Of a stretch of 64,000 nt of DNA, positions 12,021 through 24,334 are shown piece after piece (positions within the stretch are counted from its first letter, which is position 1; every line of letters begins with the position of its first letter). Under the pieces are notes generated by a model. It searched no databases. It saw nothing but the letters and a program-made list of their open reading frames with translations, and had not been told where the DNA came from. This DNA comes from Gigaspora margarita (Eukaryota; Glomeromycota; Glomeromycetes; Diversisporales; Gigasporaceae). The position numbers were made by a program, and so were the translations under genes. Location of the stretch: NCBI GenBank assembly GCA_009809945.1, contig WTPW01000689.1, forward strand, positions 182,668-246,667, given 5' to 3'.

Positions 12021-13049
12021 TTATTTACCTAAAGATTTTGAATACCAATAGTAAGACTTTTCTTCATCAATATTAACGCCTAAACCATGTTGGTAGCACC
12101 ACCCGAGGCTGCACATTCCTCTAGAATTCCCACTTTTTGCTGATCGTGAATACCACTTAAATGCCTTTTTTTCATCACATAAAATTCCTATACCATTTTG
12201 ATAACACAGTCCAACATTATTTTGACCATGAGTATTGCCATTTTCGGCTGATTTTAAATACCATTCAAATGCTTTATTTTCATCTTTATTAATACCTATA
12301 CCATTTTGATAACATACTCCAAGATTATTTTGTCCAAATGAGTTACCACCTTTAGCAGATTTTAAATACCACTCAAATGCTATTTTTTCGTCTTTAATAA
12401 CGTATAGTCCATTTTCATAAGAGTATCCAAGATGACATTGTCCACGAGGATTACCATTTTCAGCTGATTTCTTGTACCATTCAAATGCTTTCTTTTTATC
12501 TTTGGCAACTCCTATACCTTTCTCATAACAATATCCAACACTACATTGTCCATTAGAATTGCCATTTTCTGCTGCCTTTAGATACCACGTAAATGCTTTC
12601 TTTTCGTCCTTGATCGTACCTACTCCATTTTGGTAACACCATCCAACATCATTTTGCCCCCGAGGATCACCGCCTTCAGCAGACTTAAAATACCATTTAA
12701 ATGCTATATCACTATTTTTATCGACACCTATACCATTTTCATAGCAATATCCAAGATTCCATTGTCCTTTGGAATTGCCACCTTCTGCAGATTTAAGATA
12801 CCACTCAAACGCTTTATTTTCATCCTTAACAACACCTATACCATCCAGATAACATGTTCCGAGCTTATTTTGTCTATCCGCATTTCCTCTTTCAGCCAAT
12901 ACAAGATGTAATTTAAATGTTCCTTTTTCTACTGTATCTTTATGACATTTACCTAATCTACTTTGTTCAAAAGATTTGGTGGTGTATTTTCTTTTTTTTC
13001 TTTTTTTTATATTTTTTATTAACCGTTTTAAAGAATTCATTATATGCAT
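12021..13049 (-). CDS. Sel1-like repeat (SLR) protein, 8 repeats
   Basis: Intact 342-codon frame. A short basic N-terminus (Lys/Arg-rich, residues 5-22) is followed by one decayed repeat (~residues 26-55). Eight regular 36-residue Sel1-like repeats then run from ~residue 60 to the end, pattern G-x-C-Y-x-x-G-I-G-V-x-K-D-E-x-K-A-F-E-W-Y-L-K-S-A-E-x-G-N. The Trp-Tyr and 'SAEGGN' wording differs from the plus-strand SLR gene upstream, so the two are paralogues, not a recent duplication. The start could be either of two Met codons (13,049 or 13,040). Expected role is a protein-interaction scaffold, as for other Sel1-repeat proteins; partner unknown. Many AM-fungal SLR proteins carry a kinase domain. 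None is present here, and upstream exons cannot be excluded. Confidence 0.92.
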   Translation of the reverse strand: MHIMNSLKRLIKNIKKRKKRKYTTKSFEQSRLGKCHKDTVEKGTFKLHLVLAERGNADRQNKLGTCYLDGIGVVKDENKAFEWYLKSAEGGNSKGQWNLGYCYENGIGVDKNSDIAFKWYFKSAEGGDPRGQNDVGWCYQNGVGTIKDEKKAFTWYLKAAENGNSNGQCSVGYCYEKGIGVAKDKKKAFEWYKKSAENGNPRGQCHLGYSYENGLYVIKDEKIAFEWYLKSAKGGNSFGQNNLGVCYQNGIGINKDENKAFEWYLKSAENGNTHGQNNVGLCYQNGIGILCDEKKAFKWYSRSAKSGNSRGMCSLGWCYQHGLGVNIDEEKSYYWYSKSLGK

Positions 13050-13437
13050 AAACTTTTTGAGCTATAATTCTCAAAATGATGTGCAGTATTTATGCGTGTT
13101 TTGTCATACGGGACTAACTATAAACAAATTTCCGAACTTGCATTATCGATATAATAAAAAATTTCAAATTTCATGACCAAATAACGCAAAAAAAAAAATT
13201 TTATGTACTCAATTAATATTAAATCCAAACTTGGTTCAACAATGAATAAATAACATTATAGCTGAAAGATTAAAAGTTTGAACTGGTTGTATTTAAAATG
13301 TAGAGTAAATATTGTACACCTTGTCACATGTAGTAAATCAATTTTTTAATGTTGTAATATTATATCTATTTATTGTATACTATTATTTGAGTACGTACGT
13401 ACGTACCAAGCCATTTCCATGCATGTTATGGGGTCAC

Positions 13438-13520
13438 TCCTAATTTATGATGCACAAACTTTGCTTACCTCCTATCAGAGGTGAGCGAAATTTGTGGATC
13501 AAGATGCATTAAATTACTAG
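13438..13520. repeat. Hairpin
   Basis: 'cacaaactttgcttacctc' pairs imperfectly with 'gaggtgagcgaaatttgtg' around a short loop. Adjacent runs of 'gtacgtacgtac' occur at 13,392-13,408 and 13,639-13,651. Confidence 0.5.
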
Positions 13521-13737
13521 GTGCATATCGTGATTTATTCACAGCAGACACTATATAATGGCGGTCATTGACCACCGTTGTATATAAACATCCTAGTGAA
13601 TAATTAATAATAAAGGATTAATAATTATTGTAACTTGGTACGTACGTACGCATCATACATATTAGATATGCAGGTACGAAAAAAAAGTCCGTGATCACGT
13701 GACTTTTTAACTAATCAAAGCACAAGTTCAGGTGTAA

Positions 13738-14640
13738 TGAGAATGTAGAAATTAAGCCCGGATAAGATTTACCCGGGTAACCGTATAAGCATCCCTTAAC
13801 CGGGTCATAGTTATCCGGATAATCCGGATAAAAATAAATATACATTGCATGAGAATCATGCAGCAATATCAATGGACGAAAACAAGAAATTTATGTCTCA
13901 CAAATTTTATTCTATTATACTGCTTATTAAATAATAATAATTTTCCCGGCAAATTCACATGATCATGAAATGTTTATTTTAAATTAAAACTAAGTTGATA
14001 ATCCTTACGAATCGTTATACATTGCCGATAACACCAATACTGGGCAATTTCTTGTTATCTGGCATGATTTGACGGATATATTGATCTCGGCAGGATAATA
14101 GCAAAAGCACGTGGCCGAAGGCCTCGCGCGTTGCTATTATACTGTCGATTTCTATGATCCGTATATCATGCCAGATAAATTACCGTTATTCGACAATTTT
14201 TGCCCAGTATTATATACTTATGGGTTATCAAAGGGGCATAGTTGGTGACTGTAAAGTAGTCAGCCAAAAGTTGAAGGACTATTAGAATAATATTTTTGAA
14301 AATATAGTTCTGTGTTTTGGACCGTTCTTTGTTGCCTATATATTTTCTTATACCAATTCTGGTTTAAAGCTGTTTATAATCATATAAAAGGCCAAATAAA
14401 AGGTATATCTTGGGCAGTTGATATAAGCGGAAATTTCATTTCCGTTTATATAAAATTGATTTATACCATGCGATCTTGATATAGTGACCAAGGTATAAAT
14501 TCCTATATAATTATAACCGGGTTAACCGAGTCAACCAGATCATTTGAGATTAACCGGATCGTTAACCGGGTAAGGGTTTAATAAGCGGACGGATACCCGG
14601 AATTAAATTTTATACCGGACCTAATCTCTACGAGAAACGA
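13738..14640. mobile_element. Foldback element with ccgg-rich arms
   Basis: The left arm (13,738-13,835) and right arm (14,515-14,640) share inverted words such as 'taaccgggt', 'ttatccgga' and 'cccgggta'. The internal part contains a separate inverted repeat at 14,036-14,211. There is no coding frame. Borders are approximate. Confidence 0.55.
14036..14211. mobile_element. Inner foldback MITE
   Basis: Ends 'aatactgggcaa' and 'ttgcccagtatt'. The arms also share 'ttatctggcatgat' / 'atcatgccagataa' and 'gcaggataatagcaa' / 'ttgctattatactg'. Inserted within the larger ccgg-armed foldback. Confidence 0.65.
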
Positions 14641-15339
14641 AAAAAACTGTTTTTCATAACTCAAGATTTTGCTTATAAAACCGCTTACTGCGTTTTATTT
14701 AGAAACATTCCTTATCAAATTTTGGCATATATAGGAAAATTTTATAATTTAATTTATTCATTTGCTTGTTTAAAGAAATTATTATTTATTATTTGTTTAT
14801 TTTGTTTAGATAGCAAAAATTTATGCTTGATTCATTTACTTTCTTGTTCAAAATGCAAGGTATTATTTTGGTACATTTATTTTCTTGTTTGAGTGCAAAT
14901 TTTTATTGCTAATTTATTAAATTTCTATAGTTTTAGAGTATTTGGATATTCTTTATGATTTATTTTTCATTATATTCTTTTTATTATCATCTATCTCAAC
15001 AAAAGAATTTATGTGATTCATATCTTGCAAAATATTGTTCATAACTACAGCAACAATACGCTTGTGATGAAATGAAAGTTCATTTTCAAGGTTTGAAAAC
15101 GCAGTTTAAACAAATATTAATGAAAAAATTGGATAGAAGTTATTTGGTAACTATAACGGATTGTTAAAAAGCTAGAAATTATCCAAGATTTACATGTGTA
15201 ATATCTACGAGTTTTTAATAATATTTCTGAATGGCAATATATTTATTTAATCATTATGTATTTTTTTTTATAATTTTTTAATTTATTCAAATATATATGC
15301 AAATAAACTATTCTAGCACATATTGGCTGATTTGATTTT

Positions 15340-15420
15340 ATTATTTTTATTGTTATTGTTATTGTTATTATTATTACTTTATTTATTTATTTGATCTATT
15401 TATTTTATTTTATTTTTATT
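15340..15420. repeat. Microsatellite (TTATTG)n / (TTTA)n
   Basis: Runs of 'ttattg' pass into 'tta' and 'ttta' runs. The surrounding 14,640-15,600 is AT-rich with no gene seen. Confidence 0.7.
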
Positions 15421-15600
15421 TTTTACCTCTTAAGTGAATAAATACAACACTCATTACATTCAATAAAAGAGCTTATTTTCAAAATAAAATAAGTACAATA
15501 GCTATGATAATTTGTAGAGTAATGTACTCGTACTTATTCTTGGAATATTCTGGTGTTTTAAGATTAGGTGGCACGTAACTGTTAAGAATAAATTTGAATA

Positions 15601-16841
15601 TCAATTTTCAAACCAACGAGTGATTATTTCAATAATTTCTGTTGCAGTAAGTTGTTTATCAAAATCTTTATCATATATTTCATAGATAATTTAATATAAC
15701 AATCAGGCCCTAAGCATTTAGGTCTTGATCCATTTATTAGTCTTGAAACTATATAATCGTCAAACGGAATTCCAACTAATACTCTTTGCACGGTCGAAAT
15801 TTCTGTCGCGATAACTCCAAGGCTGTAAATACCTGAGATTTGAGTAATACGGTTGACCTACCAAAACTTCAGGTGCTATATATGGCTGAGCACCACAAAT
15901 TTTTCCTTCCTTTACATTTTTAGAAAGTCCAAGATCAGTGCTGTATGCGTTTTGCAATTCAAATTGCAAAATATTTTCCGTTTATAAATATCTGTGAACG
16001 AGTTCCTGCGAATGAATCGACTCAAGATCCAAAGCTATATAGTACAAAATATTCAATTTATTTTTCCATTCCAATTGTGATATTTGCACAAGATTTTGTC
16101 ATAACGAACCTTTTTTGTGCAACCTGCATAACAATAACATAATCACCATAATCATTTCTTGACACTCCATTACAGTTCAAGAACGAAGGATTCTCATAAC
16201 CAATTTCACAGTAATTCTTCAATTCCTGGATAAAAACTTGCACATTTTCGTTTGAATCATGAATAACTTTAAGTGCAACACCCCACCACGCAATATTAAT
16301 TTTATCAATCCAATTTGCTCAATGTACGGCTGTGAAGCCTCCTTTTCAAAGTTCTGGATATCTCTGAACCCATTATAATCAATCCAAGATAATTTAAGTA
16401 TCTCGTCGTCTAATATTCTCTTAAGCTCATGATTGATATGAACGGATGATTTATTAGTTTTCAAATTTTCTGAACCAATAATTTGCATTTTGAATATTTC
16501 ACTTTGTACCGATACCGTTCCGATCAAATCGAGCAACATTATGCAAACACCCATATTATCAGATTTTTTATAGTATTCAAATGCTATATTATAATCTTGA
16601 TTAACATCCTTTCCCAATTTCATTATAACCAACATCACACATTCCATAACCTTTTACAATATTCAAATGATTTCGGATAATTTATTTTTACTCTAATTCC
16701 ATTAAGATATCAACGACTAACACCATTCATCGCAGATGGATTTCCTAAATCAGTTACTTTCATATAATAATCCAAAGCCTTCTTAACACCAATACCATGT
16801 TGATAATTGTAACCAAGATAACGAAATTGGTTAGAGTTCAT
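15601..16841 (-). pseudogene. SLR-protein kinase fusion pseudogene
   Basis: Read on the minus strand from the ATG at 16,841. Two to three decayed Sel1 repeats ('YLGYNYQHGIGV', later 'DYNIAFEYYKKSDNMG') come first, then a linker 'LSWIDYNGF', then a protein kinase domain. The kinase part shows the VAIK-type lysine ('VALKVIHDSNEN', ~16,270), an alpha-C stretch 'FIQELKNYCEIGYENPS', a DFG-type 'DLGLSKN' and an 'IAPEVL' (APE) motif near 15,870-15,930. It ends with 'EIIEIITRWFEN'. The family is the tyrosine-kinase-like group expanded in AM fungi. It is broken by at least three frameshifts and several stops. The catalytic loop reads H-R-Y-L-stop-T-E-N where H-R-D-L-H-x-E-N is expected, so the catalytic Asp is gone. 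SLR-then-kinase is the order seen here. Confidence 0.85.
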
Positions 16842-16849
16842 TTTTTTTA

Positions 16850-17700
16850 AAGAAGGGAAATTCTATGCTAAACAAAATACTACTTTAATGTCTGAGCGTA
16901 ATGAAGGATATTTAATGTTTAGTCAAAGTGTTACAAAAGTTACTTAAAAAGCTATTTTTTAACAAGAAATGCGCCAGGAAAATGCCGCAAATTATGTGAG
17001 ATATAATCTTATACAATGGTCTAAAAAAAGTATTTAAAGAATGTAAGTAGGAAATATAGTTTGGGCACAAACATAATAAGAGGTTTAGGAGGCATTGATG
17101 TAGAATGATAAAGCTAGATAGGTACAAAGAGTATAAATTAGAAAATAGAGAAGTAAAGCGAATTATCTCTAGTTAATTGTCCGAAGCGTAGCGTAGGACG
17201 ATCTATAGTGTAGTAATAGACCAGAATTTGTGTGTTTATGTCCGTCCTATTTTTAAAATAGATGATCGGCCAATCCTTTTTTTTTATTTTAAGATTTTTG
17301 CTTCGGACATCTAACAGTACCTGTTTCCTAGTTTAGTAAAAGGGTTGGTTATATTATGGATTGAGTTTTTTGAATGTTATATTGGTGTTATGGAAAATCT
17401 AAAATTTTAGGTAGAAGTTTATAATTGATTGTTCAACTAATTGATTAATTGACTAGTTTGGACAATCGATTAGTTGATTAGTCGATTGGTCGATTAATCA
17501 ACTGTTCATTTAAGATATCACGTATATTCTACTAAATTACCTTATGAAGAATAGAATGAACGTTGTGTTGTACATAAAATTTGAATGTTAATTTTTATTT
17601 AATTAAATATCGTAAGATTTTGTGATAGTTGCATAAGTCATTAAAGAACGTGAACGGCAGATGGATCATCTGTTACGATAATCAAGAAAGTCAACCCTGT
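16850..17700. other. Intergenic, weak inverted repeat only
   Basis: No gene. A possible decayed MITE lies between 'gttaattgtccgaagc' (~17,173) and 'gcttcggacatctaac' (~17,318). Short 'gattagtcgattggtcgatt' repeats occur at 17,440-17,510. Confidence 0.4.
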
Positions 17701-17711
17701 ACTTATAGTTT

Positions 17712-17780
17712 ACTTCACCGACAGCTCATTTCAAAAACCAGTAATTCTGTCCATTGCTATTAGGATAAGGGTTAATGTTA
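17712..17780. repeat. Fragment of the 'ttcaccgaca' foldback family
   Basis: 'ttcaccgacagctcatttca' followed by 'ccagtaattctgtccattg' and 'taagggttaatgtta' matches the arm and loop of the foldback at 2,151-2,468. Confidence 0.5.
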
Positions 17781-18761
17781 CTGTAAATCGCCGGATACAT
17801 GATTCTCCCGTGAAAGTAGACGTCACCACATAGTATACCCGGGTGCGAATCAAAGGATCTATATTAACCAAACCCAGATGTTTTCAAATATTCAGACTGC
17901 TTATTATAAATGCAAAACGTGCATACTCTTCAAAAGTTTTTTCTTAGCGACATGAATTCTCGGCTGTATACCAGACCCGGGGTCTATTATAAAATTTAAA
18001 TTTTGTGGAATGTAAGAGACCCGGTGTATCCGGCGATTTACGGTAGTACGATTTTTACTTGTCAGTAAAATGTGATTGATGTCTATGAATAAATTGTGCA
18101 TACCAAATTCAATCAATTTTTTGAATTAGAATGCTGTAAAAATTTTTTTATCGATTTTGATCAGGTAAGTACTGAGTAATCTTCATCATCTGGGTGGTGG
18201 CGTGCTGTGACTATAAATTAGGGACGATCAGCTTTGGATCATTTTGTATTTAAGATAATTTCTTTGGATCAGTTTTCGGTCGTTCTGGGTTATTTCGCTA
18301 AGCTGTTCGGTGCATTGCTCATAAGTAACACATAAGCAATCGTGAGCAATTGACAAATAATCACTTTTAAGTTTAGTAATTATATGTATTATTGGCTCAA
18401 ATTCTATTTATCTCATCATTCAACTTAATTTATCACAAAACTGAAGATTTCAGTCCTTGTGATCAAATTTTAGGCACCAGTAAAAAAGAAGCTGCGGCTA
18501 AATATTTAATTTCAACCAATATTTCTCAACCGCTAACCCAAATTCGATAGATTTTTATTTATGAAATAATCTAGTTGTCGCCGGCGATGAGATTGCAGAT
18601 CGTGTTATGGAATCAAAACAAACATTAAAGTTAATTGACGTTAGGGTCTGGGTTAGCATTCACAAACGTTACACCTGATCCCGTGATGTGATTGGTCGAG
18701 TGCAACCCGGTAACTGTCACCGCAGGCGACAAATAGATTCGCCCTTTTTATTTATTGGGAG

Positions 18762-18936
18762 ATTATATTTTGACTCGGGTCAAAATGACCCCTCTTAGAA
18801 TTTAGTGTTAGTGCGGGCCGGAATTATGTTAGTGGTGGCCGGGTTTTATATTAAAAAACCCGGCCGACATCAATATAATTCCGACCCGCATTACCCTAAA
18901 ATTTTGATGGGGTTATTTTGACCAGTGTCCAAATAG
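18762..18936. mobile_element. Foldback element, about 175 bp
   Basis: Inverted arms pair over ~75 bases. The left contains 'gggtcaaaatgacccc' and 'gtgcgggccggaattatg', and the right contains their complements. The centre is 'ggccgggtttta' / 'aaaacccggcc'. A further weak inverted repeat with 'ttgtcgcc' words precedes it at ~18,570-18,735. Confidence 0.7.
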
Positions 18937-19679
18937 AATTTCTATTATTTATTGATCATTTATTTGGGTTCGAGTCAATAGAAATTAAGCAAATATTTAT
19001 ACAGATATTTTTTAAACTTTTGAAAAAAGATAACCTAACCAACTCTTAATCAAATTTAATAAAAAAATTTTCCAAATTATTGCGAAATAATGCACAGGGG
19101 TGTTATTTCAAAGTTTGACCCAAATTAAGTCAATCTAGAACATAATTTGTAATTTACCCCTGCACGTTATTTTATGTACTATGATAAATTTAAGTTTGCA
19201 GTTTATAGAGCTAATTTAAAATTTTTTAAAAAAATTTTTGGTGAAATTATTATTATTTAAAGTTTAAAAATTTAATGTTCTATTGACTTATTCTATTTAT
19301 TTATTATTTATTTTATTTATTTGTTTATTTATTTATTGAGCATAGTGACCCTATGATCGACCAATCAAAATCGATCATGTGAGTCATATGCCTACCAATT
19401 TGCAATGAAGCAGATCAGTAAACATGTGGCTCACAGACTGATTTTGATTGGTCAATCAAAATCTATCACTACAACTTAAAAAAAAAGCAAGCCTATTTAT
19501 TATTAGGGCAACCCGAAATTTTTATTACTACAAATTATAAAAAAAGTGAATCTTTCTATTACCACTAGAGAAAACCCTGAAATTTTTTATTTTTTTAAAA
19601 AAAATCAATGCATAATTACACAAATTTTTAATTTATTTTCATCAAATCAGTATTACTGTATTATAATATCATAAACCCA

Positions 19680-21050
19680 ATGAATTCTATTAACAAAAAA
19701 AAAAAAAAAAAATTAAAAATTGACATGTCTAAAGACTCAAAAAATATTTGTCTAGTGTTTTCATATACATTCAAAAAGTACTTTTATATATATTCACCTA
19801 GTGTTTCTATACATGCTCATTTGTCTAGTGTTTTCATACATGTTTGTCTAGTGCTTCTATACACATTTGCCTAGTGCTTCCATTTTATGATTGTTCAGTG
19901 CTTCCATTTCATGTTCACCTAGTGTTTTCATACATGTTCACCCAGTGTTTCTATATACATTCGCCTAGTGCTTCCATTATGTACAACAGTAATTCTAAAT
20001 GTAAAAGAAGAATATAGAAGTTAATAAACAAGATAATAATACAAAAAAAAGATCCAGAACAAGAAACTTAATCTTATTTATATTTGTCCAGTCTTGTTTT
20101 GCTTTAGCAAAACCTAAAGAAGAAAAGAGCATAGAAGTTAATGAACAAGCCACTAAAAAAAAGGACCAAACAATTTACTTTTATTTATGTTCTTTTGATG
20201 CTTCTATTATATGTTTGCATAGTGCTTCTATTAAACATTTGACCAGTACTTATTCCACTTTAGCAAAACCTAAAGAAGTTAGTGAACTAGACAATAACAA
20301 AAAAACAAGAGCAAAAAACTTAATCTTATCTATGTTTGCCTAGTTCTTATTCCACTATATATTCATTTAGCATTTGTTTCACTTAGCAAAACCTAAAAAC
20401 AAAAGAATGTATATATAAATCAATGAACAAGATAATAACACACAAAAAAAAAAAGAAAAAACTCATCTATGTTCACCAGGTGCTTTTTTTATCTACAAGT
20501 TCATCTAGTAATTATTCCATCTGCAAGTTTATCTCATCTAGTACTTATTTAGCAAAACCTAAAGAAAGAGAAATGAGTAGAAGCTAGTGAACAAAACAAT
20601 GACCAAAAAAAAGAAACAGAAAAAAACTCAAGTTCATCTATTTTTGCTTGGTATTTATCCACTTTCAATGATATCTATAGAAAGAAAAAAGAAGTTAGTA
20701 ACAAGACAACAATATATTTATACAAAAAAAAAGAATAAAAGAACAAACAAGAAACTTAATCTTATTTTAGTACTTATTCTACTTTTGGCAAAATCTAAAA
20801 AAAAAAGAAAAAAAAAGAAGTTAATAAACAAAACAATGACATGCAAACAAAGGGAAAAAAAACAAGAAACTTAATTTTACTATTTTTATCTTAGTGTTTT
20901 ACTTATACTACTTTTGGTAAACCTAAAGAAGAAGAGCTTAAAAATAAGTAAGCAGGACAAAAACATAAAAGAAAAAAAAGAACATGCTTATTTTTACCTA
21001 CATGTTCTTGGTGCTTCAACAAAACCTTCTAGCTATTGTATACAGAAAAA
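19680..21050. repeat. Degenerate composite tandem array
   Basis: It begins with ~25-30-bp units built on 'gttcacctagtgtttccata' (19,750-19,975). It continues with longer (~110-170 bp) units containing 'agcaaaacctaaagaagaa', 'gaagttaatgaacaa', an A-run and 'aagaaacttaatcttattta'. At least seven such units can be followed to ~20,990. Open frames inside are Lys/Asn/Thr simple sequence, not genes. Confidence 0.65.
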
Positions 21051-22314
21051 AATAAAATAAATTTCCAAATAAAAAAAAACAGATTTTAATCTAATCAAGA
21101 TCGAAAAGTAACCCAGTAAAATAGCACATTCTTATATAATTAACTATATGATTGGTCAATTATATGGGGTCACTATAGTAATAGGTCACCATCTATAATT
21201 TTTTTATTTATTTAGGAAATTGGTATTTTCACACCTCTAATTTGGTTGTTTTACACTCTATATAGATTATCTTTTTTAAAAAATTCAATCAAAAGTAGCT
21301 CAATAACTATCCAATCAAAATTTAATGAATTTTTTTATTTAAATTCTACAGAACAGTAGAATTTGAATAAAAAAAAATTTCAAAATTGGTTGTGTGGGTG
21401 CTAAGATAATTTTGATCAAAGTTATATAAATTTTGCTATGGCTAATATTTTTTATAGATATTTAAATTTTTTAAATCTTTAATCAGAGGTATCTTAGCAC
21501 CCACCTAACCAATTTCAATAAAAAATTTTTTTATTTGAATTCTACAGAACATAGAATTCAAATAAAAAAATAATTGAAATTGGTCAGGTGAGTACTGAGA
21601 TACTTTTGATTAAAGTTATGTAAACCTTTGCTATAGCTAATATTTTGATAGATGTTTAAATTTTTTAGCCTTTGATCAAAGATATCTCAGCACTCACCTA
21701 GCCAATTTAAATGAATTTTTTTTTATTTGAATTCTACAAAACTGTAGAATTAAAATAAAAAAAATTATTGAAATTGGTCAGGTAGGTGCTAAGATACTTT
21801 TAATTAAAGTAATACAAAATTTTGCTATAGCTAATTTTGATAAATATTTAAAATTTTTTAAATCTTTAATCGAAGGTTTTTGGCACCCACCCAACCAATT
21901 TCAATGTTTTTTTTTGTTTGAATTCCACATTTTTGTAGAATCCAAATAAATAAAAAAATCATCAAATTTAGAAGAGTAATTATCGAGCTACCTTTGATTA
22001 AACTTTTAAAAAAAGATGATCTACATAGGTGTATAGAACTACCAAATTAGGAGTATAGAAATAGGGAATTACTTTTTATGCCCCCAAATTTGCTATTTAT
22101 ACCCCCTAGCCCAGCCTCTGACCCTTCCGACCCAGTCACGTGTAATGTAGTACAAACTAAGATCATGTGACTTTCAATTTCTTGCATTTTGACCAATGGT
22201 TAGGTTACACAAAATCCGGGTCACATAATCCGGGTAACAATAATAGCCAATCAAAATTTGAACCCGAAGTAGGTTCAAATTTAAACTACAAAATAAGTTA
22301 CCCCACGATTGACA

Positions 22315-23425
22315 ATAGTTGCTACATAGTAAAGTCCAAATTCTACTATGTAAATCGATTATTATCGCTTAAGTAAACTTATTTGGAAGATCAAAATACA
22401 AATACAGTAAAATTTTTAGCAAGATTGGAGAACACTGTATTTTTTGACTTTTTAACTTTTAGTTTGACGAAAAAATAAAATTTTTTAAAGAAATAAATTT
22501 GACGAACGTAAAAATTAATAAAAAGTTCTCCAATTTGTATGAAAATTTGGTGGAATATGTATTATGATCTTCTTAACATATTTACTTAAGCGCTTATTAT
22601 CGATTTAAATAGTAAAATTTGGACTTTACTATGTAGCAACTACTTGCGATCACTAAAAAAACCTCTTTTTTAGAAAGAGGTTTTTAGTGATAGCAAGTAG
22701 TTGCTACATAGTAAAGTCCAAATTTTACTATTTAAATCGATAATAAGTGCTTAAGTAAATATGTTAAGAAGATTAAAATACATACCCACCAAATTTTTAT
22801 ACAAATTGAAAAACTTTTTATTTTTTAACCTTTAGTTTTTACATTCATCAAACATATTTTCTTAAAAAATTTTAATTTTTTTGTCGAACGTAAAAGTTAA
22901 AAAGTCCAATAATAAAAAGTTCTCCAATTTTTATGAAAATTTGGTAGAATATGTATTTTGATCTTCTTAACATATTTCTTAAGCGCTTATTATAGATTTA
23001 AATAGTAAAATTTGGACTTTACTATGTAGCAACTACTTGCGATTGCTAAAAACCTCTTTTTAAAAAAGAGGTTTTTTAGCGATCGCAAGTAGTTGCTACA
23101 TAGTAAAGGCCAATTTTTACTATTTAAATCGATAATAAGCGCTTAAGTAAATATGTTAAGAAGATCATAATACATATTCCACCAAATTTTCATACAAATT
23201 GGAGAACTTTTTATTAATTTTTACGTTCGTCAAATTTATTTTTTTAAAAAATTTTATTTTTTCGTCAACCTAAAAGTTAAAAAGTCAAAAAATACAATGT
23301 TCTCCAATCTTGCTAAAAATTTTACTGTATTTGTATTTTGATCTCCCAAATAAGTTTACTTAAGCATAATAATCGATTTACATAGTAGAATTTGGACTTT
23401 ACTATGTAGCAACTATTGTCAATCA
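22315..23425. repeat. Three tandem foldbacks joined by hairpins
   Basis: Three ~335-bp inverted-repeat units have ends 'gttgctacatagtaaagtcc' and complements (22,315-22,650; 22,700-23,035; 23,090-23,425). They are separated by two hairpins (~22,650-22,700 and ~23,036-23,090) of the type 'aaacctctttttt' / 'aaaagaggttttt'. Single units of the family are at 33,105-33,450 and 61,695-62,060, with terminal fragments at 1-180 and 39,235-39,545. Confidence 0.7.
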
Positions 23426-23530
23426 TGGGGTAACTTATTTTGTAGTTTCTTCGGGTTCAAATTTTGATTGGCTATTATTGTTACCGGATCACATGACCCG
23501 GATTTTGTGTAACTAACCATTGGCCAAAAT

Positions 23531-24334
23531 TAGGGTGTCCAGGATTATGTGATGCAATAAGGTGAATTATGCGATGCAATCAGGTCAATTATACGATGGA
23601 TGTGAAATGATTTTAAAATTATGTGAAATAATTAAATCGGATGTGATTTTATTTATACTATTATTTATTTATTAAAATTTAAAAATACAATATTATATCT
23701 GCCAAAATTTGCTTATAAGCTGAAAGCTACGTTCAACATCCACTCCTGAAACTGGTAACCAAATATAAACTAATGCAAATTTGCTAATATTTGGTACAGA
23801 GCTTTTTTTATGATTAGAAGATTCCAAGCATTTATCGATTACAGATTTTTTCATAATCAATAGTGGCTTGGCAAAACCAATAAAAAAGTTTTCCTCCATC
23901 TGCATAAAAGTGATCCTTAGTTGTATGAGTTTTATAAAGCTGTTATGTGGCCATAACCGTCTTGTTTTTTTTTTTGATTAAACTTGTAACTTTTTACTAA
24001 CTTGCCAAAACCACAAAAAAAATTTTTTAATAAAATCTTGGATATCCAAGTATTGCTTTTTTTTCTTATTTAACCCTTTAATGTCTGACATCATTGGACA
24101 TCATAAAACACTATTTAAGAGGTATCACTTTTATTTATTACTTACTCTATTAGAAATTTATTATATTTACAATGTGAAATAATGTACTGCCGAATAAAGC
24201 TACTATTTATAATACTGATCCACCAATCATATAGCAAGAATGCTTTTTTTGGTCTGATTATGCGAAGCATCCGTGATGCGAAAATTTGGTAAATTATGCT
24301 CATATTATGCTTTCGCATAATCCTGGACACCCTA
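23531..24334. mobile_element. hAT transposon remnant, 804 bp
   Basis: Terminal inverted repeats 'tagggtgtccaggattatg' and 'cataatcctggacacccta'. Eight-base flanks gccaaaat / gtcaaatg fit a slightly decayed 8-bp target duplication, as expected for hAT. The opposite arm of palindrome Y shows the empty site. It contains the transposase fragment listed separately. Confidence 0.85.
23693..23905 (-). pseudogene. hAT transposase C-terminal fragment
   Basis: A 70-residue frame contains 'ALVYIWLPVSGVDVERSFQ', which matches the hAT C-terminal dimerisation region (x-P-x-S-x-x-x-E-R-x-F). The rest of the transposase, including the catalytic DDE core, is missing, so the element could only be mobilised in trans. 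It lies wholly inside the TIRs at 23,531 and 24,334. Confidence 0.75.

Noticed and set aside
12630-12911. Plus-strand frame opposite the second SLR gene
   Set aside because: Shadow of the repeat-coding strand.
20587-20874. 95-codon Lys/Thr-rich frame
   Set aside because: Lies entirely in the degenerate tandem array.
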